From positions 744,001 to 808,000 of the forward strand of contig NZ_CP022604.1 of the NCBI RefSeq assembly GCF_002278035.1: DNA of 64,000 nucleotides. Direction: 5' to 3'. Below are positions 20,398-30,642 of this stretch, one piece after another. The DNA is from Ochrobactrum quorumnocens (GTDB taxonomy: Bacteria; Pseudomonadota; Alphaproteobacteria; Rhizobiales; Rhizobiaceae). The position numbers and the translations under genes were made by a program. Every line of letters starts with the position of its first letter. Within the stretch, counting starts at the first letter, position 1. The notes under the pieces are model-generated. The model was not told where the DNA came from. It saw only the letters and a program-made list of their open reading frames with translations, and ran no database searches.

Positions 20398-20572
20398 CTG
20401 TCTACAGTACCGGCCCAAAAATCGGATTTGATTTTTAGAAAGCACGATGCGTAGATCCAATAATTTAGAGCGTTCTTTTTTGCGTCCAAGAGGGCGCTCA
20501 ACGCTCTAAGGCATGTCTCGCGCCCTCAGTGTGAAGCGGTTTGCGGCAACGACATGCGTAAAAGTAAGTTGA
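20398..20572. repeat. Composite intergenic repeat upstream of nrdR
   Basis: First module: CTACAGTACCGGCCCAAAAA, then an ATCG...GATTTTT hairpin and a TTTAGAGCG end; a relative is at 50611. Second: AGAGCG...CGCTCTAAGGCATG hairpin. Third: GTGAAGCGGTTTGCGGCAACG-type module. It fills most of the glyA-nrdR gap, so the nrdR promoter probably lies within or beside it. Confidence 0.7.
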
Positions 20573-20581
20573 GAGAGTGCC

Positions 20582-21058
20582 ATGCGTTGTCCCTATTGCC
20601 AATCTGAAGACACTCAAGTGAAAGATTCTCGTCCAGCGGAAGACGGCGCGGTTATTCGCAGGCGTCGCGTCTGTTCGGTTTGTGGTGGACGGTTTACGAC
20701 GTTTGAACGCGTGCAGCTCCGCGACCTCATGGTCGTCAAAAAGAGCGGTCGCCGTGTGCCTTTTGATCGTGAAAAGCTTGCTCGTTCCATCGATGTGGCG
20801 CTGCGCAAGCGCGAGATTGATGAAGAGCGAATCGAACGCGCCATCTCCGGTATTGTGCGACAGCTTGAAAGCTCTGGCGAAGCGGAAGTGACCTCAGATG
20901 AAATTGGCCGCTTGGCAATGGATGCGCTCAAGGGTGTCGACGATATTGCCTATATCCGTTTCGCATCGGTTTATCGCAATTTCAGCAAAGCCGTTGATTT
21001 CCACAATGTCATCGATGAACTGACAACGATCGAGAATGAACGCGATTCGGACGCATAA
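20582..21058 (+). CDS. nrdR: Transcriptional repressor NrdR
   Basis: Represses ribonucleotide reductase genes according to the ATP/dATP state. The N-terminal zinc ribbon has four cysteines ([19 protein letters not shown]) and is followed by an ATP-cone domain ([18 protein letters not shown]). 158 aa, standard. It heads the operon nrdR-ribD-ribE-ribH1-nusB, an order common in alphaproteobacteria. Confidence 0.96.
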   Translation: MRCPYCQSEDTQVKDSRPAEDGAVIRRRRVCSVCGGRFTTFERVQLRDLMVVKKSGRRVPFDREKLARSIDVALRKREIDEERIERAISGIVRQLESSGEAEVTSDEIGRLAMDALKGVDDIAYIRFASVYRNFSKAVDFHNVIDELTTIENERDSDA

Positions 21059-21059
21059 T

Positions 21060-22181
21060 ATGAACCGTTTGGAATTCCCGCATGCCAATGTGACTTCGGA
21101 TGATCTCCGTTTCATGGAAGCGACAATCCGTTATGCGCGCCGCAACAAAGGCCTGACGGGGACAAATCCTTCTGTTGGCACAATAATCGTCAAGGACGGA
21201 GTTATTGTTGGTCGTGGCGTAACGGCGATTGGCGGACGACCTCATGCGGAGCCGCAAGCCTTGGCAGATGCCGGCGAAGCAGCGCAAGGCGCAACAGCCT
21301 ACGTGTCGCTCGAACCCTGTGCCCATCACGGTCGCACCCCGCCTTGTGCGGAAGCACTGGTACGTGCAGGTGTTGCGCGGGTATTCGTTGCGGCGACTGA
21401 TCCTGATGAAAGAGTGAGCGGAAAAGGCTTCGCCATTCTGCGTGAGGCTGGCATTGAAGTGGTGCCAGGCGTTTTGTCGGACATGGCGGCTGATGATCTG
21501 GCAGGCTATCTGAATCGATCTTCTAAAAAACGTCCGGAAGTGATTCTAAAACTTGCACTTTCTGCCGATGGCTTCATCGGGACAAAAGGTGAGGGGCAGG
21601 TTCCAATTACTGGTCCCATTGCGCGCGCGCAGTCGCATATCCTGCGCTCACAGACCGATGTGATCCTCATCGGGGTTGATACGGCAATTGCCGATGATCC
21701 CATCCTGAATTGCCGCCTTCCAGGACTGGAACAACGCTCTCCAATTCGCCTTATACTGGACAGTGGATTGAAGTTACCGCTCGATTCACGGCTTGTTCGC
21801 AGTTCAGAAGCCGTTCCATTGTGGCTTTCCTGTTGTGAAAATGTGGCGCCCGAACGGCGATACGAAATGCAGCTTGCAGGATGCCGCATTATCGCTGCGG
21901 AAAGCGATGAGGGCCGCATCGCCTTGCCGGAGCTAATGGACGATCTTGCCGCTCAGGGAATTTCTTCCGTTCTCGTTGAAGGCGGGGCAAGTGTTGCCAA
22001 GAGTTTTCTGCAGGAAAAGCTGGTTGACCGGCTTGTCCTGTTTTACTCGCCTGTGGAAATTGGCGCGACGAATGGGGTTGCCGTCGCGGATCTGCAATCC
22101 CATATCGATAATGAATTTACAATTTTGCGCCATGCGCAGTACGGCGACGATGTCTGTATCGAGTATGTAAGGAAAGCGTGA
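21060..22181 (+). CDS. ribD: Riboflavin biosynthesis bifunctional deaminase/reductase RibD
   Basis: Deaminates and then reduces the pyrimidine intermediate after GTP cyclohydrolase II. The N-terminal deaminase domain has the zinc motif HAEPQAL (near residue 62) and EPCAHHGRTPPCAEAL (near residue 87). The C-terminal reductase domain starts near ILKLALSADGFIG. I prefer ATG 21060, one base after the nrdR stop, over an overlapping ATG at 21036. 373 aa. The stop overlaps the ribE start (TGATG). Confidence 0.95.
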   Translation: MNRLEFPHANVTSDDLRFMEATIRYARRNKGLTGTNPSVGTIIVKDGVIVGRGVTAIGGRPHAEPQALADAGEAAQGATAYVSLEPCAHHGRTPPCAEALVRAGVARVFVAATDPDERVSGKGFAILREAGIEVVPGVLSDMAADDLAGYLNRSSKKRPEVILKLALSADGFIGTKGEGQVPITGPIARAQSHILRSQTDVILIGVDTAIADDPILNCRLPGLEQRSPIRLILDSGLKLPLDSRLVRSSEAVPLWLSCCENVAPERRYEMQLAGCRIIAAESDEGRIALPELMDDLAAQGISSVLVEGGASVAKSFLQEKLVDRLVLFYSPVEIGATNGVAVADLQSHIDNEFTILRHAQYGDDVCIEYVRKA

Positions 22182-22789
22182 TGTTTACTGGGATTGTTAC
22201 AGATATCGGCAAAGTGGATCGTATCAAGCCTCTTAATGAAGGCATTCTGTTGCGTATCGAAACGGTTTACGATCCGGAGACGATTGAACTTGGAGCGTCC
22301 ATTTCCTGCTCCGGTGTTTGTCTGACCGTTGTGGCTTTGCCAGAAAAAGGCACCAATGCGCGTTGGTTTGAAGTCGAAGCATGGGAGGAAGCCCTTCGCC
22401 TAACCACGATCTCAAAATGGGAGAATGGCACGCGGATTAATCTTGAGCGTTCCCTCAAGCTTGGCGATGAGATGGGTGGACATCTGGTGTCTGGTCATGT
22501 CGACGGACAGGCAGAAATTGTTGAGCGCAAGGACGAGGGCGATGCAGTCCGCTTCACTCTGCGCGCTCCAGAAGAGCTTGCGCCGTTTATTGCCCAGAAG
22601 GGTTCCGTCGCCCTTGATGGAACATCGCTGACGGTCAACGGCGTGAACGGAAATGAGTTCGATGTTCTGCTCATTCGCCATTCACTGGAAGTGACCACTT
22701 GGGGTGATCGTCAGACAGGTGACAAGATCAATATCGAGATCGATCAGCTTGCTCGTTACGCAGCAAGGCTTGCGCAATATCAGAAATAA
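22181..22789 (+). CDS. ribE: Riboflavin synthase alpha chain
   Basis: Dismutates two 6,7-dimethyl-8-ribityllumazine molecules to riboflavin. The two homologous lumazine-binding domains are visible: MFTGIVTDIGKV with CSGVCLTV, and MGGHLVSGHVDG with LDGTSLTVNGV. 202 aa from ATG 22181, which overlaps the ribD stop by one base. A GTG directly before it is the other possible start. Confidence 0.95.
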   Translation: MFTGIVTDIGKVDRIKPLNEGILLRIETVYDPETIELGASISCSGVCLTVVALPEKGTNARWFEVEAWEEALRLTTISKWENGTRINLERSLKLGDEMGGHLVSGHVDGQAEIVERKDEGDAVRFTLRAPEELAPFIAQKGSVALDGTSLTVNGVNGNEFDVLLIRHSLEVTTWGDRQTGDKINIEIDQLARYAARLAQYQK

Positions 22790-22876
22790 GCTTAGAGCCT
22801 AACAACCCTAAGCTATTTTCTGAATTTAGCGTTGACCGCAGATTTGCGGTCCGCGATTTCTGTCATGGAGTTTCTC

Positions 22877-23338
22877 ATGTCCAAGCACGAGGCGCATGCG
22901 CCGCACCTGCTCATTGTCGAAGCGCGTTTCTATGAGGATTTGTCCGATGCGCTTCTCGATGGCGCAAAGGCGGCTCTCGATGCAGCTGGTGCAACTTATG
23001 ATGTTGTGACAGTTCCTGGCGCACTTGAAGTGCCTGCGACTATCTCTTTTGCCCTTGATGGCGCAGAAAATGGTGGCACCGAGTATGATGGCTTTGTTGC
23101 ACTTGGCACAGTCATTCGCGGCGAAACCTATCATTTCGATATTGTTGCCAACGAATCCTGCCGCGCTCTGACCGATCTTTCGGTTGAGGAAGGCCTCGCA
23201 ATCGGCAATGGTATTCTCACGGTAGAAAATGACGAGCAAGCTTGGGTGCGTGCGCGTCGTGAAGACAAGGACAAGGGCGGCTTTGCTGCCCGCGCAGCGC
23301 TTACCATGATTGATCTGCGCAAGAAATTCGGAGCCTGA
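22877..23338 (+). CDS. ribH: 6,7-dimethyl-8-ribityllumazine synthase (RibH1 type)
   Basis: Condenses the pyrimidine intermediate with dihydroxybutanone phosphate. Conserved blocks: [32 protein letters not shown] (catalytic His) and GNGILTVEN. Sequence matches the Brucella RibH1 form located in the rib operon rather than the decameric RibH2 antigen. The ATG at 22877 has GGAG eight bases upstream; MEFL at 22865 is an alternative start used in some Brucella entries. 153 aa. Confidence 0.94.
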   Translation: MSKHEAHAPHLLIVEARFYEDLSDALLDGAKAALDAAGATYDVVTVPGALEVPATISFALDGAENGGTEYDGFVALGTVIRGETYHFDIVANESCRALTDLSVEEGLAIGNGILTVENDEQAWVRARREDKDKGGFAARAALTMIDLRKKFGA

Positions 23339-23342
23339 GACG

Positions 23343-23855
23343 ATGACTTCTTCTTCTGAAGGCCGTTCCGCACCGAACGCCCCACGACCTGCAAACAAGC
23401 GCGGCGTTGCCCGTCTGGCTGCCGTACAGGCGCTTTACCAGATGGATGTCGCCGGTACGGGCGTTATGGAAGTCGTTGCCGAGTACGAGGCTCATCGGCT
23501 CGGCAAGGAAGTGGACGGCACGCAATATCTCGATGCTGATCCTCAATGGTTCCGCGGCATTGTTGCCGGTGTTGTCGATAATCAGCTTACGCTGGACCCG
23601 CTGATCCATAACGCGCTGACCGAAGACTGGCCGCTTTCACGCCTTGATTCCACGTTGCGCGCAATTCTGCGTGCGGGTGCATGGGAATTGAAGACCCGCA
23701 AGGATGTGCCAACAGCTGTGATCGTTTCGGAATATGTGGATATTGCCAAGGCTTTCTACACGGAAGACGAACCTAAACTGGTCAACGCTGTGCTGGATCG
23801 TCTTGCTTTTGAACTTCGCGGCGAAAGCCGTGGTACAAAGCCGCGTGGCAAGTAA
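23343..23855 (+). CDS. nusB: Transcription antitermination factor NusB
   Basis: Binds boxA RNA with NusE and supports rRNA antitermination. Family blocks: [38 protein letters not shown] and [27 protein letters not shown]. 170 aa, with an N-terminal Ala/Pro-rich tail usual for rhizobia. The start lies four bases after the ribH stop. Last gene of the operon, followed by a terminator. Confidence 0.95.
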   Translation: MTSSSEGRSAPNAPRPANKRGVARLAAVQALYQMDVAGTGVMEVVAEYEAHRLGKEVDGTQYLDADPQWFRGIVAGVVDNQLTLDPLIHNALTEDWPLSRLDSTLRAILRAGAWELKTRKDVPTAVIVSEYVDIAKAFYTEDEPKLVNAVLDRLAFELRGESRGTKPRGK

Positions 23856-23879
23856 TAATCAATAGTTATATAAAATTGA

Positions 23880-23908
23880 AAAAGGCTGCGAGAAACCGCA
23901 GTCTTTTT
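23880..23908 (+). terminator. Terminator of the nrdR-rib-nusB operon
   Basis: GGCTGCG pairs with CGCAGTC (one G-T) and is followed by T5, 28 bases after the nusB stop. Confidence 0.85.
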
Positions 23909-24222
23909 CATTTGTCGACCAACAAACTACGGCTTGACCTTTGCAGACAGCTTCCGCATGTTGAGCCAGCGGCATTGAGAATGCTGAAATGCAGGAACTT
24001 GTGCCAATTATTTGATTTCAGGCAGATGTTTCGAAAACTAAAAACAAATAAGAACTAGCCGATGAAGCCCGGTGAATAGTCGGCTTCAGGCACTTCCATG
24101 CCGCCAGTCCTGGCCCGGGGAGGGGTTTCCGGGTCTTTTTGCGCCGATGTGTGCAGGTAATCGCTACTCTACTGCGAGCGATCTGCTTGTGGCTGGCGCG
24201 AGCTCAATGGGAGTTGGCCTAA
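23909..24222 (+). other. hppA upstream/leader region
   Basis: No gene is visible. The distal half is structured: GAAGCC/GGCTTC hairpin (24064-24085) and then the terminator-like hairpin at 24112-24140. AT-rich DNA at 24000-24055 could carry the promoter. Confidence 0.5.
24112..24140 (+). promoter_or_regulatory. Terminator-like hairpin in the hppA leader (possible attenuator)
   Basis: GGCCCGG (24112-24118) pairs with CCGGGTC (24129-24135, one G-T) and is followed at once by T5. It lies 82 bases before the hppA start, after the nusB operon already has its own terminator. This suggests an attenuator if transcription starts upstream of it; if hppA starts downstream, it is only a second terminator. 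Confidence 0.45.
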
Positions 24223-26373
24223 ATGGGAATTGGAGTTCTTCTTCTCGTCATTGCCTGCGGTGTCGTTTCCGTTCTTTTTGCCGCATGGGCGATCCGCTCA
24301 GTGCTTGCGGCCGATCAGGGCACGCCGCGTATGCAGGAAATCGCCGGCGCTATCCGTGAAGGCGCGTCCGCCTACCTCACGCGACAATATTCCACGATCG
24401 CCCTTGTTGGCGTCGTCGTCTTTCTGGCAGTCTGGTATCTGTTGTCGATTACTGCTGGTATCGGCTTTCTCATAGGGGCTATTCTCTCCGGGTTGACCGG
24501 ATTTATCGGCATGCATGTTTCCGTCCGTGCAAACGTACGGACGGCGCAGGCCGCGTCCCTTAGCCTTGCTGGCGGGCTGGAGCTCGCATTTAAATCTGGT
24601 GCTATCACCGGCATGCTTGTCGCCGGTCTCGCGCTGCTCGGTGTATCCGTCTATTATTTTATTCTGACGGTCTGGATGGGCTACTCGCCATCTGACCGCA
24701 CCGTGATCGACGCGCTTGTAGCGCTCGGTTTTGGCGCTTCGCTGATTTCGATCTTTGCGCGTCTGGGCGGTGGCATCTTCACCAAGGGCGCTGACGTCGG
24801 TGGCGATCTGGTTGGCAAGGTCGAGGCCGGCATTCCCGAAGATGATCCACGTAATCCAGCAACCATTGCCGATAATGTGGGTGATAATGTCGGCGACTGT
24901 GCAGGCATGGCTGCGGATCTGTTCGAGACCTATGCAGTCACTGTGGTTGCGACAATGGTTCTGGGTGCGATCTTCTTTAACGGCTCCGATGTACTTTCAA
25001 GCGTCATGCTCTATCCGCTGGCAATTTGCGGCGCATGCGTGCTGACCTCGATTGCAGGCACCTTCTTTGTCAAGCTAGGCGTCAACGGCTCCATCATGGG
25101 TGCGCTTTACAAAGGCCTCATTGCAACCGGGCTTCTGTCGATCGTGGGTTTGGCAGTTGCCAACACGCTGACAATTGGCTGGGGTGAAATAGGCACTGTC
25201 GCAGGCATGTCGATTACAGGCACCAATCTCTTTATCTGTGGCTTGATTGGTCTTGTCGTTACGGGCTTGATCGTAGTGATTACGGAATATTACACCGGCA
25301 CCAACAAGCGTCCGGTCAATTCCATCGCGCAGGCTTCCGTTACCGGCCATGGCACAAATGTCATTCAGGGGCTGGCCGTTTCGCTGGAATCGACCGCTCT
25401 GCCTGCAATTGTCATCGTTGGCGGCATTATCGGCACCTATCAGTTGGCGGGCTTGTTTGGCACAGCAATCGCTGTGACGGCGATGCTGGGCATCGCCGGT
25501 ATGATTGTGGCGCTGGATGCATTTGGCCCTGTAACCGACAATGCCGGTGGTATTGCGGAAATGGCAGGGCTCGATCCGGAAGTTCGCAAATCAACCGATG
25601 CGCTCGATGCGGTCGGTAACACGACCAAGGCCGTCACCAAGGGCTATGCAATTGGTTCGGCGGGTTTGGGCGCTTTGGTGCTGTTCGCAGCTTACTCCAA
25701 CGACTTGGCTTATTTTGCCGCGAATGGGCAAACCTATCCTTATTTTGCAGATATGGGGCCGGTTTCCTTTGAGCTGTCTAACCCATATGTGGTGGCCGGT
25801 TTGATCTTCGGTGGCCTCATTCCATATCTTTTCGGCGGCATGGCCATGACGGCAGTCGGTCGGGCAGGGAGTGCCGTGGTGCAAGAAGTACGGCGTCAGT
25901 TCCGTGAAAAACCCGGCATTATGACAGGGCAGGAGCGCCCGGATTACGCGCGAGCGGTCGATCTTCTGACCAAAGCAGCAATCCGCGAAATGATTATTCC
26001 GTCGCTACTGCCGGTTCTGGCACCGCTCGTTGTCTATTTCGGCGTGCTGCTAATTTCGGGTTCGAAAGCTGCAGCATTTGCGGCCCTGGGTGCGTCGCTC
26101 TTGGGTGTGATCATTAACGGGTTGTTCGTGGCTATTTCCATGACGTCGGGTGGTGGTGCATGGGATAATGCCAAGAAGAGCTTCGAGGACGGCTTTACCG
26201 ATGCCGATGGTGTGAAACACATGAAGGGGTCGGAAGCGCACAAAGCCTCTGTAACAGGCGATACGGTGGGCGATCCTTACAAGGATACGGCCGGTCCGGC
26301 AGTTAACCCCGCAATCAAGATCACCAACATCGTTGCACTCTTGTTGCTGGCGGTACTAGCCCACATGGTTTGA
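24223..26373 (+). CDS. hppA: Membrane-bound proton-translocating pyrophosphatase, K+-independent
   Basis: Couples hydrolysis of pyrophosphate to proton pumping across the inner membrane. 716 aa with about 16 hydrophobic helices. Active-site blocks: [20 protein letters not shown] and [23 protein letters not shown] (residues about 185-230), and the C-terminal [18 protein letters not shown]. The block [16 protein letters not shown] has Lys where K+-dependent enzymes have Ala, which marks the K+-independent class. Single gene with a structured leader. Confidence 0.95.
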   Translation: MGIGVLLLVIACGVVSVLFAAWAIRSVLAADQGTPRMQEIAGAIREGASAYLTRQYSTIALVGVVVFLAVWYLLSITAGIGFLIGAILSGLTGFIGMHVSVRANVRTAQAASLSLAGGLELAFKSGAITGMLVAGLALLGVSVYYFILTVWMGYSPSDRTVIDALVALGFGASLISIFARLGGGIFTKGADVGGDLVGKVEAGIPEDDPRNPATIADNVGDNVGDCAGMAADLFETYAVTVVATMVLGAIFFNGSDVLSSVMLYPLAICGACVLTSIAGTFFVKLGVNGSIMGALYKGLIATGLLSIVGLAVANTLTIGWGEIGTVAGMSITGTNLFICGLIGLVVTGLIVVITEYYTGTNKRPVNSIAQASVTGHGTNVIQGLAVSLESTALPAIVIVGGIIGTYQLAGLFGTAIAVTAMLGIAGMIVALDAFGPVTDNAGGIAEMAGLDPEVRKSTDALDAVGNTTKAVTKGYAIGSAGLGALVLFAAYSNDLAYFAANGQTYPYFADMGPVSFELSNPYVVAGLIFGGLIPYLFGGMAMTAVGRAGSAVVQEVRRQFREKPGIMTGQERPDYARAVDLLTKAAIREMIIPSLLPVLAPLVVYFGVLLISGSKAAAFAALGASLLGVIINGLFVAISMTSGGGAWDNAKKSFEDGFTDADGVKHMKGSEAHKASVTGDTVGDPYKDTAGPAVNPAIKITNIVALLLLAVLAHMV

Positions 26374-26375
26374 TT

Positions 26376-26472
26376 TAAAGCATTTCCAGCAAAAGTGGGA
26401 GCCGGTTTTGCGTTCGGAAATGCGTAAAAACAAATAGTTACAGCGGTTCACTCTTAACTGGAACCGCTGTAA
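26376..26472. repeat. Palindromic intergenic element
   Basis: AAAGCATTTCCAGCAAAAG, the CCGGTTTTGCG module, GTAAAAACAAATAGTTACAGC and a hairpin framed by CAGCGGTTC/GAACCGCTG. It starts three bases after the hppA stop. Confidence 0.8.
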
Positions 26473-26483
26473 GTCGCAAAATA

Positions 26484-26511
26484 AAAGCCCGCCAGTTGGC
26501 GGGCTTTTTTT
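26484..26511. terminator. Bidirectional terminator between hppA and bamE
   Basis: AAAGCCCGCC/GGCGGGCTTT with AAAA before and a T-run after; placed between convergent genes. Confidence 0.9.
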
Positions 26512-26526
26512 GAGATTCGCAACAGA

Positions 26527-27054
26527 TCAGTTGTTTGCGCCGCCTGCTGCACCCGGCAGCGATGTCGGAGCCTTGCCAACGCCCTGGATGATCTGACCGA
26601 TAAAGGTCTGATCCTTGCCGCCCGTTGGGGTCGTGCGCGATACGAAATCGAACAATTTACCGTCCTGCAGGCCATAATTGGCAATATTGCTGACCTTGCC
26701 TTCCTTGTCGAAGTAAACCGCAAGGATATGACGGTCGATGATCTTCGGCTTCATGAACTGTGCCGCACGGTAGCGCTTCTGCGAAATGTAATAGAACACT
26801 TCATTGTCGAAGGTTGCCGTGGTGGACGGTGTACCGAGTGCGAGAAGCACCTGTTCACGGCTGGAGCCAACCGGAACCGAATCAAGCGCCTCCTGATCGA
26901 GCACGTAACCCTCTGTAAGCGTTTCCGACGGGTTTAGCGTGGATGCAGTGTTGCATCCGACGAGAGCCGCCGAAAAGAGAATTGCTGTGCCTGCGAGAAG
27001 GGCACGCTGTTTGCGTGCGCTTGGGAAAATTCGCTGCAACAAAGACCTCTCCAT
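26527..27054 (-). CDS. bamE: Outer membrane protein assembly factor BamE (SmpA/OmlA) lipoprotein
   Basis: Lipoprotein of the BAM complex. The lipobox LVGC (near residue 33) follows a hydrophobic signal. The SmpA/OmlA domain is visible in EGYVLDQEALDSVPVGSSREQVLLALGTPSTT and FYYISQKRYRAAQF...ILAVYFDKEGKV. I start it at ATG 27054 (MERSLLQRIF); an upstream extension to 27174 has no family support. 175 aa. Divergent from the cytochrome chaperone gene. Confidence 0.9.
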   Translation of the reverse strand: MERSLLQRIFPSARKQRALLAGTAILFSAALVGCNTASTLNPSETLTEGYVLDQEALDSVPVGSSREQVLLALGTPSTTATFDNEVFYYISQKRYRAAQFMKPKIIDRHILAVYFDKEGKVSNIANYGLQDGKLFDFVSRTTPTGGKDQTFIGQIIQGVGKAPTSLPGAAGGANN

Positions 27055-27143
27055 ACATTCTATATCAGCGCGGCACTTTCGCCGTCGAGAGAACTTCGGT
27101 AAACCACCTTGCTTCTGGATGCAACAAGTACGGTCGTACAGGA

Positions 27144-27731
27144 ATGATTCTTCGACTTTTTCGCCGCAAATCAAAAGCTAATGAGACAGTTGTGCTTCGC
27201 GTTTACGAGACGATCGTGGCGGCGGCGCGGCAAAAGCGATTTTATGCACAATTTCAGGTGCCTGATACGCCTTTAGGTCGTTATGAGATGCTTTCGGTTC
27301 ATATTTTCATATCTCTTCATCGCATGAAGGGTGAAAATTCGGTGCTGATGCCGCTTGCGCAGGACATTGCAGACGAATTTTTCAAGGATGTTGATCATTC
27401 GTTGCGAGAATTGGGAATCGGCGATCAAGGCGTTCCCAAGCGCATGAAGAAGCTTGCACGCATGTTTTACGGGCGCGTCAGCTCGTATGGCACGGCACTG
27501 GACGCCGATGATAAAAAAGCGCTGGCGACCGCTTTGACGCGAAACATTCGACCCGATCTCGAATTCTGGCCACATGCTCACTATCTGAGTGAATATGTAT
27601 TTGCGTGCCGTGATCGGTTGGCAAACATTGAAGACAGTGCTTTGGCAGCAGGCGACATATCCTTTATGGATGCAGACGAAATGATGCTTGCGTCAATCGA
27701 TAGTACAAAAGAGGCAAACGAGAATGACTGA
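27144..27731 (+). CDS. Ubiquinol-cytochrome c chaperone-family protein
   Basis: Member of the CBP3/UQCC family, linked in mitochondria to cytochrome bc1 assembly; the bacterial role is not settled. Typical blocks: VYETIVAAARQKRFYAQFQVPDTPLGRYEMLSVHIF, LAQDIADEFFKDVDHSLRELGIGD, GVPKRMKKLARMFYGR. The ATG at 27144 (MILRLFRRK) follows ACAGGA; a longer open frame starts at 26943 but overlaps bamE coding sequence on the other strand. 195 aa. Its last eight bases overlap the DUF177 gene. Confidence 0.88.
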   Translation: MILRLFRRKSKANETVVLRVYETIVAAARQKRFYAQFQVPDTPLGRYEMLSVHIFISLHRMKGENSVLMPLAQDIADEFFKDVDHSLRELGIGDQGVPKRMKKLARMFYGRVSSYGTALDADDKKALATALTRNIRPDLEFWPHAHYLSEYVFACRDRLANIEDSALAAGDISFMDADEMMLASIDSTKEANEND

Positions 27732-28281
27732 TAAACCGGCGCTGACCTATCCTGTTCCGGTTCTTCATCTGCCCCACAAGGGCTTGACGGTGAAGATTGG
27801 GACCAATGACAGGGAAAGAGCAGCATTGGCAGCTGAACATGACCTTCAGGCTGTGAACTCCTTTGCGGCTGAGTTTCTGCTGACGCCGTGGAAAAAGAAC
27901 GGCATCCGCCTACGAGGCACCATCAATGCAGAAATCGTGCAGTCTTGCGTTGTGACGCTGGAACCGATCGATGCCACGATTGCCGAAGAAGTGGATACGA
28001 TTTTCGTACCGGAAAATTCGCGCCTCGCTAAAATTCAGCTCGATGAAAGTGGCGAGTTGCTGCTGGATGCTGACGGTGCAGATATTCCGGAGACTTTCGT
28101 CGGCGATAAAATTGACATTGGTGCAGTGGCCGAAGAATTTTTTGAACTCGCACTCGATCCATATCCACGCAAGCCGGGCTTGCCAGCAGATGCGGAACCA
28201 ACCGTTTTCGGCGACGTGGAAGAGGAAGAAAAGCCTGATTCGCCTTTTGCCAAGCTTTCAGAATGGCAGAATAAGCCGTGA
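27724..28281 (+). CDS. DUF177 / YceD-family protein
   Basis: Related to YceD, which affects 23S rRNA accumulation and in many bacteria sits next to rpmF and plsX. The conserved core is visible as RLRGTINAEIVQSCVVTLEPI (with the Cys of the motif) and the acidic DADGADIPETFVGDKIDIGAVAEEFFELALDPYPRKPG. 185 aa from ATG 27724, which overlaps the chaperone gene end (ATGACTGA). Acidic C-terminal tail. plsX follows. Confidence 0.87.
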   Translation: MTDKPALTYPVPVLHLPHKGLTVKIGTNDRERAALAAEHDLQAVNSFAAEFLLTPWKKNGIRLRGTINAEIVQSCVVTLEPIDATIAEEVDTIFVPENSRLAKIQLDESGELLLDADGADIPETFVGDKIDIGAVAEEFFELALDPYPRKPGLPADAEPTVFGDVEEEEKPDSPFAKLSEWQNKP

Positions 28282-28401
28282 TTTAACTGATGCTTGAGAG
28301 AATCTGGTTGTGCGCGACCGGAAAAACACTATTTTCGCGGAAAACCCCTCTGCTTTTAGACAGGCAGGATTGGGGAAGGGATCGCACAGGAATAATCAAT
28401 A

Positions 28402-29460
28402 GTGATAAAAATTTCGATTGACGCCATGGGCGGTGATTTTGGCCCAGAAGTGGTCATCCCCGGCGCGGCGAAGGCACTTGAACGCCATCCTGATATCCGG
28501 TTCATTTTTTTTGGGCTGGCCGGTCAGGTCGAGCCTGTGTTGGCACGTTACCCGAAACTGCAGGCAGCGTCCGAATTTCGCGCCAGCCAGGTCGCCGTTA
28601 AAATGGATGACAAACCTAGCCAGGCGCTTCGCTCTGGTCGCGGCAAATCTTCCATGTGGCAAGCGATTGAAGCAGTAAAGACGGGCGATGCCGATGTCTG
28701 TGTTTCTGCTGGAAATACCGGCGCACTGATGGCCATGTCAAAATTCTGCCTGCGCATGCTGTCTGATGTTGAGCGTCCGGCTATAGCTGCCATCTGGCCG
28801 ACTTTGCGCGGTGAAAGCGTTGTGTTGGACGTAGGCGCTACAATCGGTGCTGATGCGCGGCAGCTCGTAGATTATGCAGTGATGGGCGCCGGTATGGCGC
28901 GCGCGCTTTTTGAGATACGCAAGCCGACCGTGGGGCTCCTCAATGTTGGTACGGAAGAGGTCAAAGGCCTCGACGAGATCAAGGAAGCCGCGCAAATTCT
29001 ACGCGATACACCACTTGCGGGATTGCAATATACCGGTTTTGTTGAAGGCAACGATATTGGCAAGGGTACCGTCGATGTCGTCGTGACAGAAGGCTTCACA
29101 GGCAATGTCGCACTGAAAACTGCCGAAGGTACGGCACGTCAGATGGCCACACTGCTCCGTCAGGCAATGACCCGCACATGGCTCGCGAAGATCGGGTATA
29201 TTTTTGCAAAGGGCGCATTTGACCGCGTCCGCGAAAAGATGGATCCGAACAAAGTGAATGGTGGCGTGTTGCTTGGTATGAGCGGCGTTGTGATCAAAAG
29301 CCATGGCGGTGCTACTGCGGAAGGCTTCTGCTCGGCAATTGAAGTTGGCTATGACATGGTGCGTAACAAGCTTCTTGAGAAGATTGAAGCCGATCTGGCT
29401 CATTTCCACCACAGTCATCCGCATGCTGCATCCAATGACGGCAGCGAAGCAGCCAAGTGA
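28402..29460 (+). CDS. plsX: Phosphate acyltransferase PlsX
   Basis: Makes acyl-phosphate from acyl-ACP for phospholipid synthesis. Family blocks: [19 protein letters not shown] at the N-terminus, [14 protein letters not shown] near residue 111, [27 protein letters not shown] near residue 214. The start codon is GTG at 28402. 352 aa with a His/Ser-rich tail. Followed by fabH, a usual pairing. Confidence 0.95.
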   Translation: MIKISIDAMGGDFGPEVVIPGAAKALERHPDIRFIFFGLAGQVEPVLARYPKLQAASEFRASQVAVKMDDKPSQALRSGRGKSSMWQAIEAVKTGDADVCVSAGNTGALMAMSKFCLRMLSDVERPAIAAIWPTLRGESVVLDVGATIGADARQLVDYAVMGAGMARALFEIRKPTVGLLNVGTEEVKGLDEIKEAAQILRDTPLAGLQYTGFVEGNDIGKGTVDVVVTEGFTGNVALKTAEGTARQMATLLRQAMTRTWLAKIGYIFAKGAFDRVREKMDPNKVNGGVLLGMSGVVIKSHGGATAEGFCSAIEVGYDMVRNKLLEKIEADLAHFHHSHPHAASNDGSEAAK

Positions 29461-29521
29461 TAATTAACCCTCTTAACCGGGTATGAATGTTCATCGGCAG
29501 GCGTGCACCCGGTGTGGTCAG

Positions 29522-29592
29522 GCTAGAGCAGTTTCATGGAATCGGGTTTTCATCCGAAACTGCTATAAAACAAAAAGATAGAGTGGCTATTC
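29522..29592. repeat. Short palindromic intergenic element
   Basis: GCTAGAGCAGTTTC...GAAACTGCTATAA hairpin followed by AACAAAAAGATAGAG, between plsX and fabH. It resembles the tail half of the larger elements. Confidence 0.6.
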
Positions 29593-29633
29593 CGGTTCAG
29601 GAAAATAGAAGCCGCTCGAGGACAGGAAAAAAG

Positions 29634-30605
29634 ATGATAAGATCTGTCGTAAGAGGTATTGGTTCGGCGCTGCCTAAGCGGATCATGAAGAATGCCGATT
29701 TTGAAGGCGTGATTGAAACCTCTGACGAATGGATCGTTCAGCGCACCGGTATTCGCCAGCGTCACATCGCAGATGAAACCGAGACGACTGTTTCGCTCGG
29801 TGCAGCGGCTGCGCGTGCAGCGCTTGAAAATGCTGGTCTTCAAGCTTCCGATATCGATCTGGTTCTCGTCGCAACATCGACGCCAAATCACACATTTCCA
29901 GCAAGCGCGGTCGAAATCCAGCGCGAGTTGGGTATTACATCAGGCTTTGCGTTCGATCTACAGGCGGTTTGCAGTGGCTTCATCTATGCCGTGACAACAG
30001 CGGACCTTTATATTCGCGGTGGCATGGCTCAGCGCGTGCTGGTCATCGGAGCGGAAACCTTCTCGCGTATTCTCGATTGGAATGATCGCACGACCTGCGT
30101 GCTGTTCGGTGACGGTGCGGGCGCGCTGGTACTAGAAGCAGGCGAAGGGAAAGGCCTGACGTCGGATCGTGGTATTCTGGCTGCAAATCTTCGTTCTGAC
30201 GGCAATCATAAGGAAAAGCTTTTTGTGGATGGCGGCCCATCGACCACGCAAACGGTGGGTCATTTGCGCATGGAAGGCCGTGAAGTCTTCAAACATGCCG
30301 TGGGCATGATCACAGATGTGATCGAAGCCTCTTTTGCCGAAACAGGTCTGACTGCAGACGATATCGACTGGTTCGTGCCACATCAGGCCAACAAGCGTAT
30401 TATCGACGCTTCAGCAAAAAAGCTGAATATTGCCGAGGAAAAGGTGGTTATCACTGTCGATAAACACGGCAACACGTCAGCGGCCTCAGTTCCGCTGGCG
30501 CTTGCAACAGCCGCCGCAGACGGTCGTATCAAGAAGGGCGACCTCGTGCTTTTGGAGGCGATGGGCGGCGGATTTACCTGGGGCGCGGTATTGTTGCGCT
30601 GGTAA
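29634..30605 (+). CDS. fabH: Beta-ketoacyl-ACP synthase III
   Basis: Starts fatty acid synthesis by condensing acetyl-CoA with malonyl-ACP. Catalytic Cys in [12 protein letters not shown] (near residue 112), His in [12 protein letters not shown] (near residue 249) and Asn in [12 protein letters not shown] (near residue 279). The ATG at 29634 ([10 protein letters not shown]) follows AGGAAAAAAG; an upstream open frame reading through the repeat is not coding. 323 aa. Confidence 0.95.
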   Translation: MIRSVVRGIGSALPKRIMKNADFEGVIETSDEWIVQRTGIRQRHIADETETTVSLGAAAARAALENAGLQASDIDLVLVATSTPNHTFPASAVEIQRELGITSGFAFDLQAVCSGFIYAVTTADLYIRGGMAQRVLVIGAETFSRILDWNDRTTCVLFGDGAGALVLEAGEGKGLTSDRGILAANLRSDGNHKEKLFVDGGPSTTQTVGHLRMEGREVFKHAVGMITDVIEASFAETGLTADDIDWFVPHQANKRIIDASAKKLNIAEEKVVITVDKHGNTSAASVPLALATAAADGRIKKGDLVLLEAMGGGFTWGAVLLRW

Positions 30606-30620
30606 TTAGAAAATTGATGG

Positions 30621-30642
30621 GCCGCGAGGAAACTCGCGGCTT
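30621..30642 (+). terminator. Hairpin after fabH, abutting the ihfA promoter
   Basis: Perfect GCCGCGAG/CTCGCGGC stem with GAAA loop, followed only by TT, so a weak intrinsic terminator. The following bases are the -35 hexamer of the ihfA promoter candidate. Confidence 0.6.

Noticed and set aside
20573..22877. FMN riboswitch for the rib genes
   Set aside because: No RFN-element conserved segments found in the nrdR leader or in the ribE-ribH gap.
23876..24058. 60-codon frame after nusB
   Set aside because: Begins within the operon terminator, has no ribosome binding site and shows no conserved pattern.
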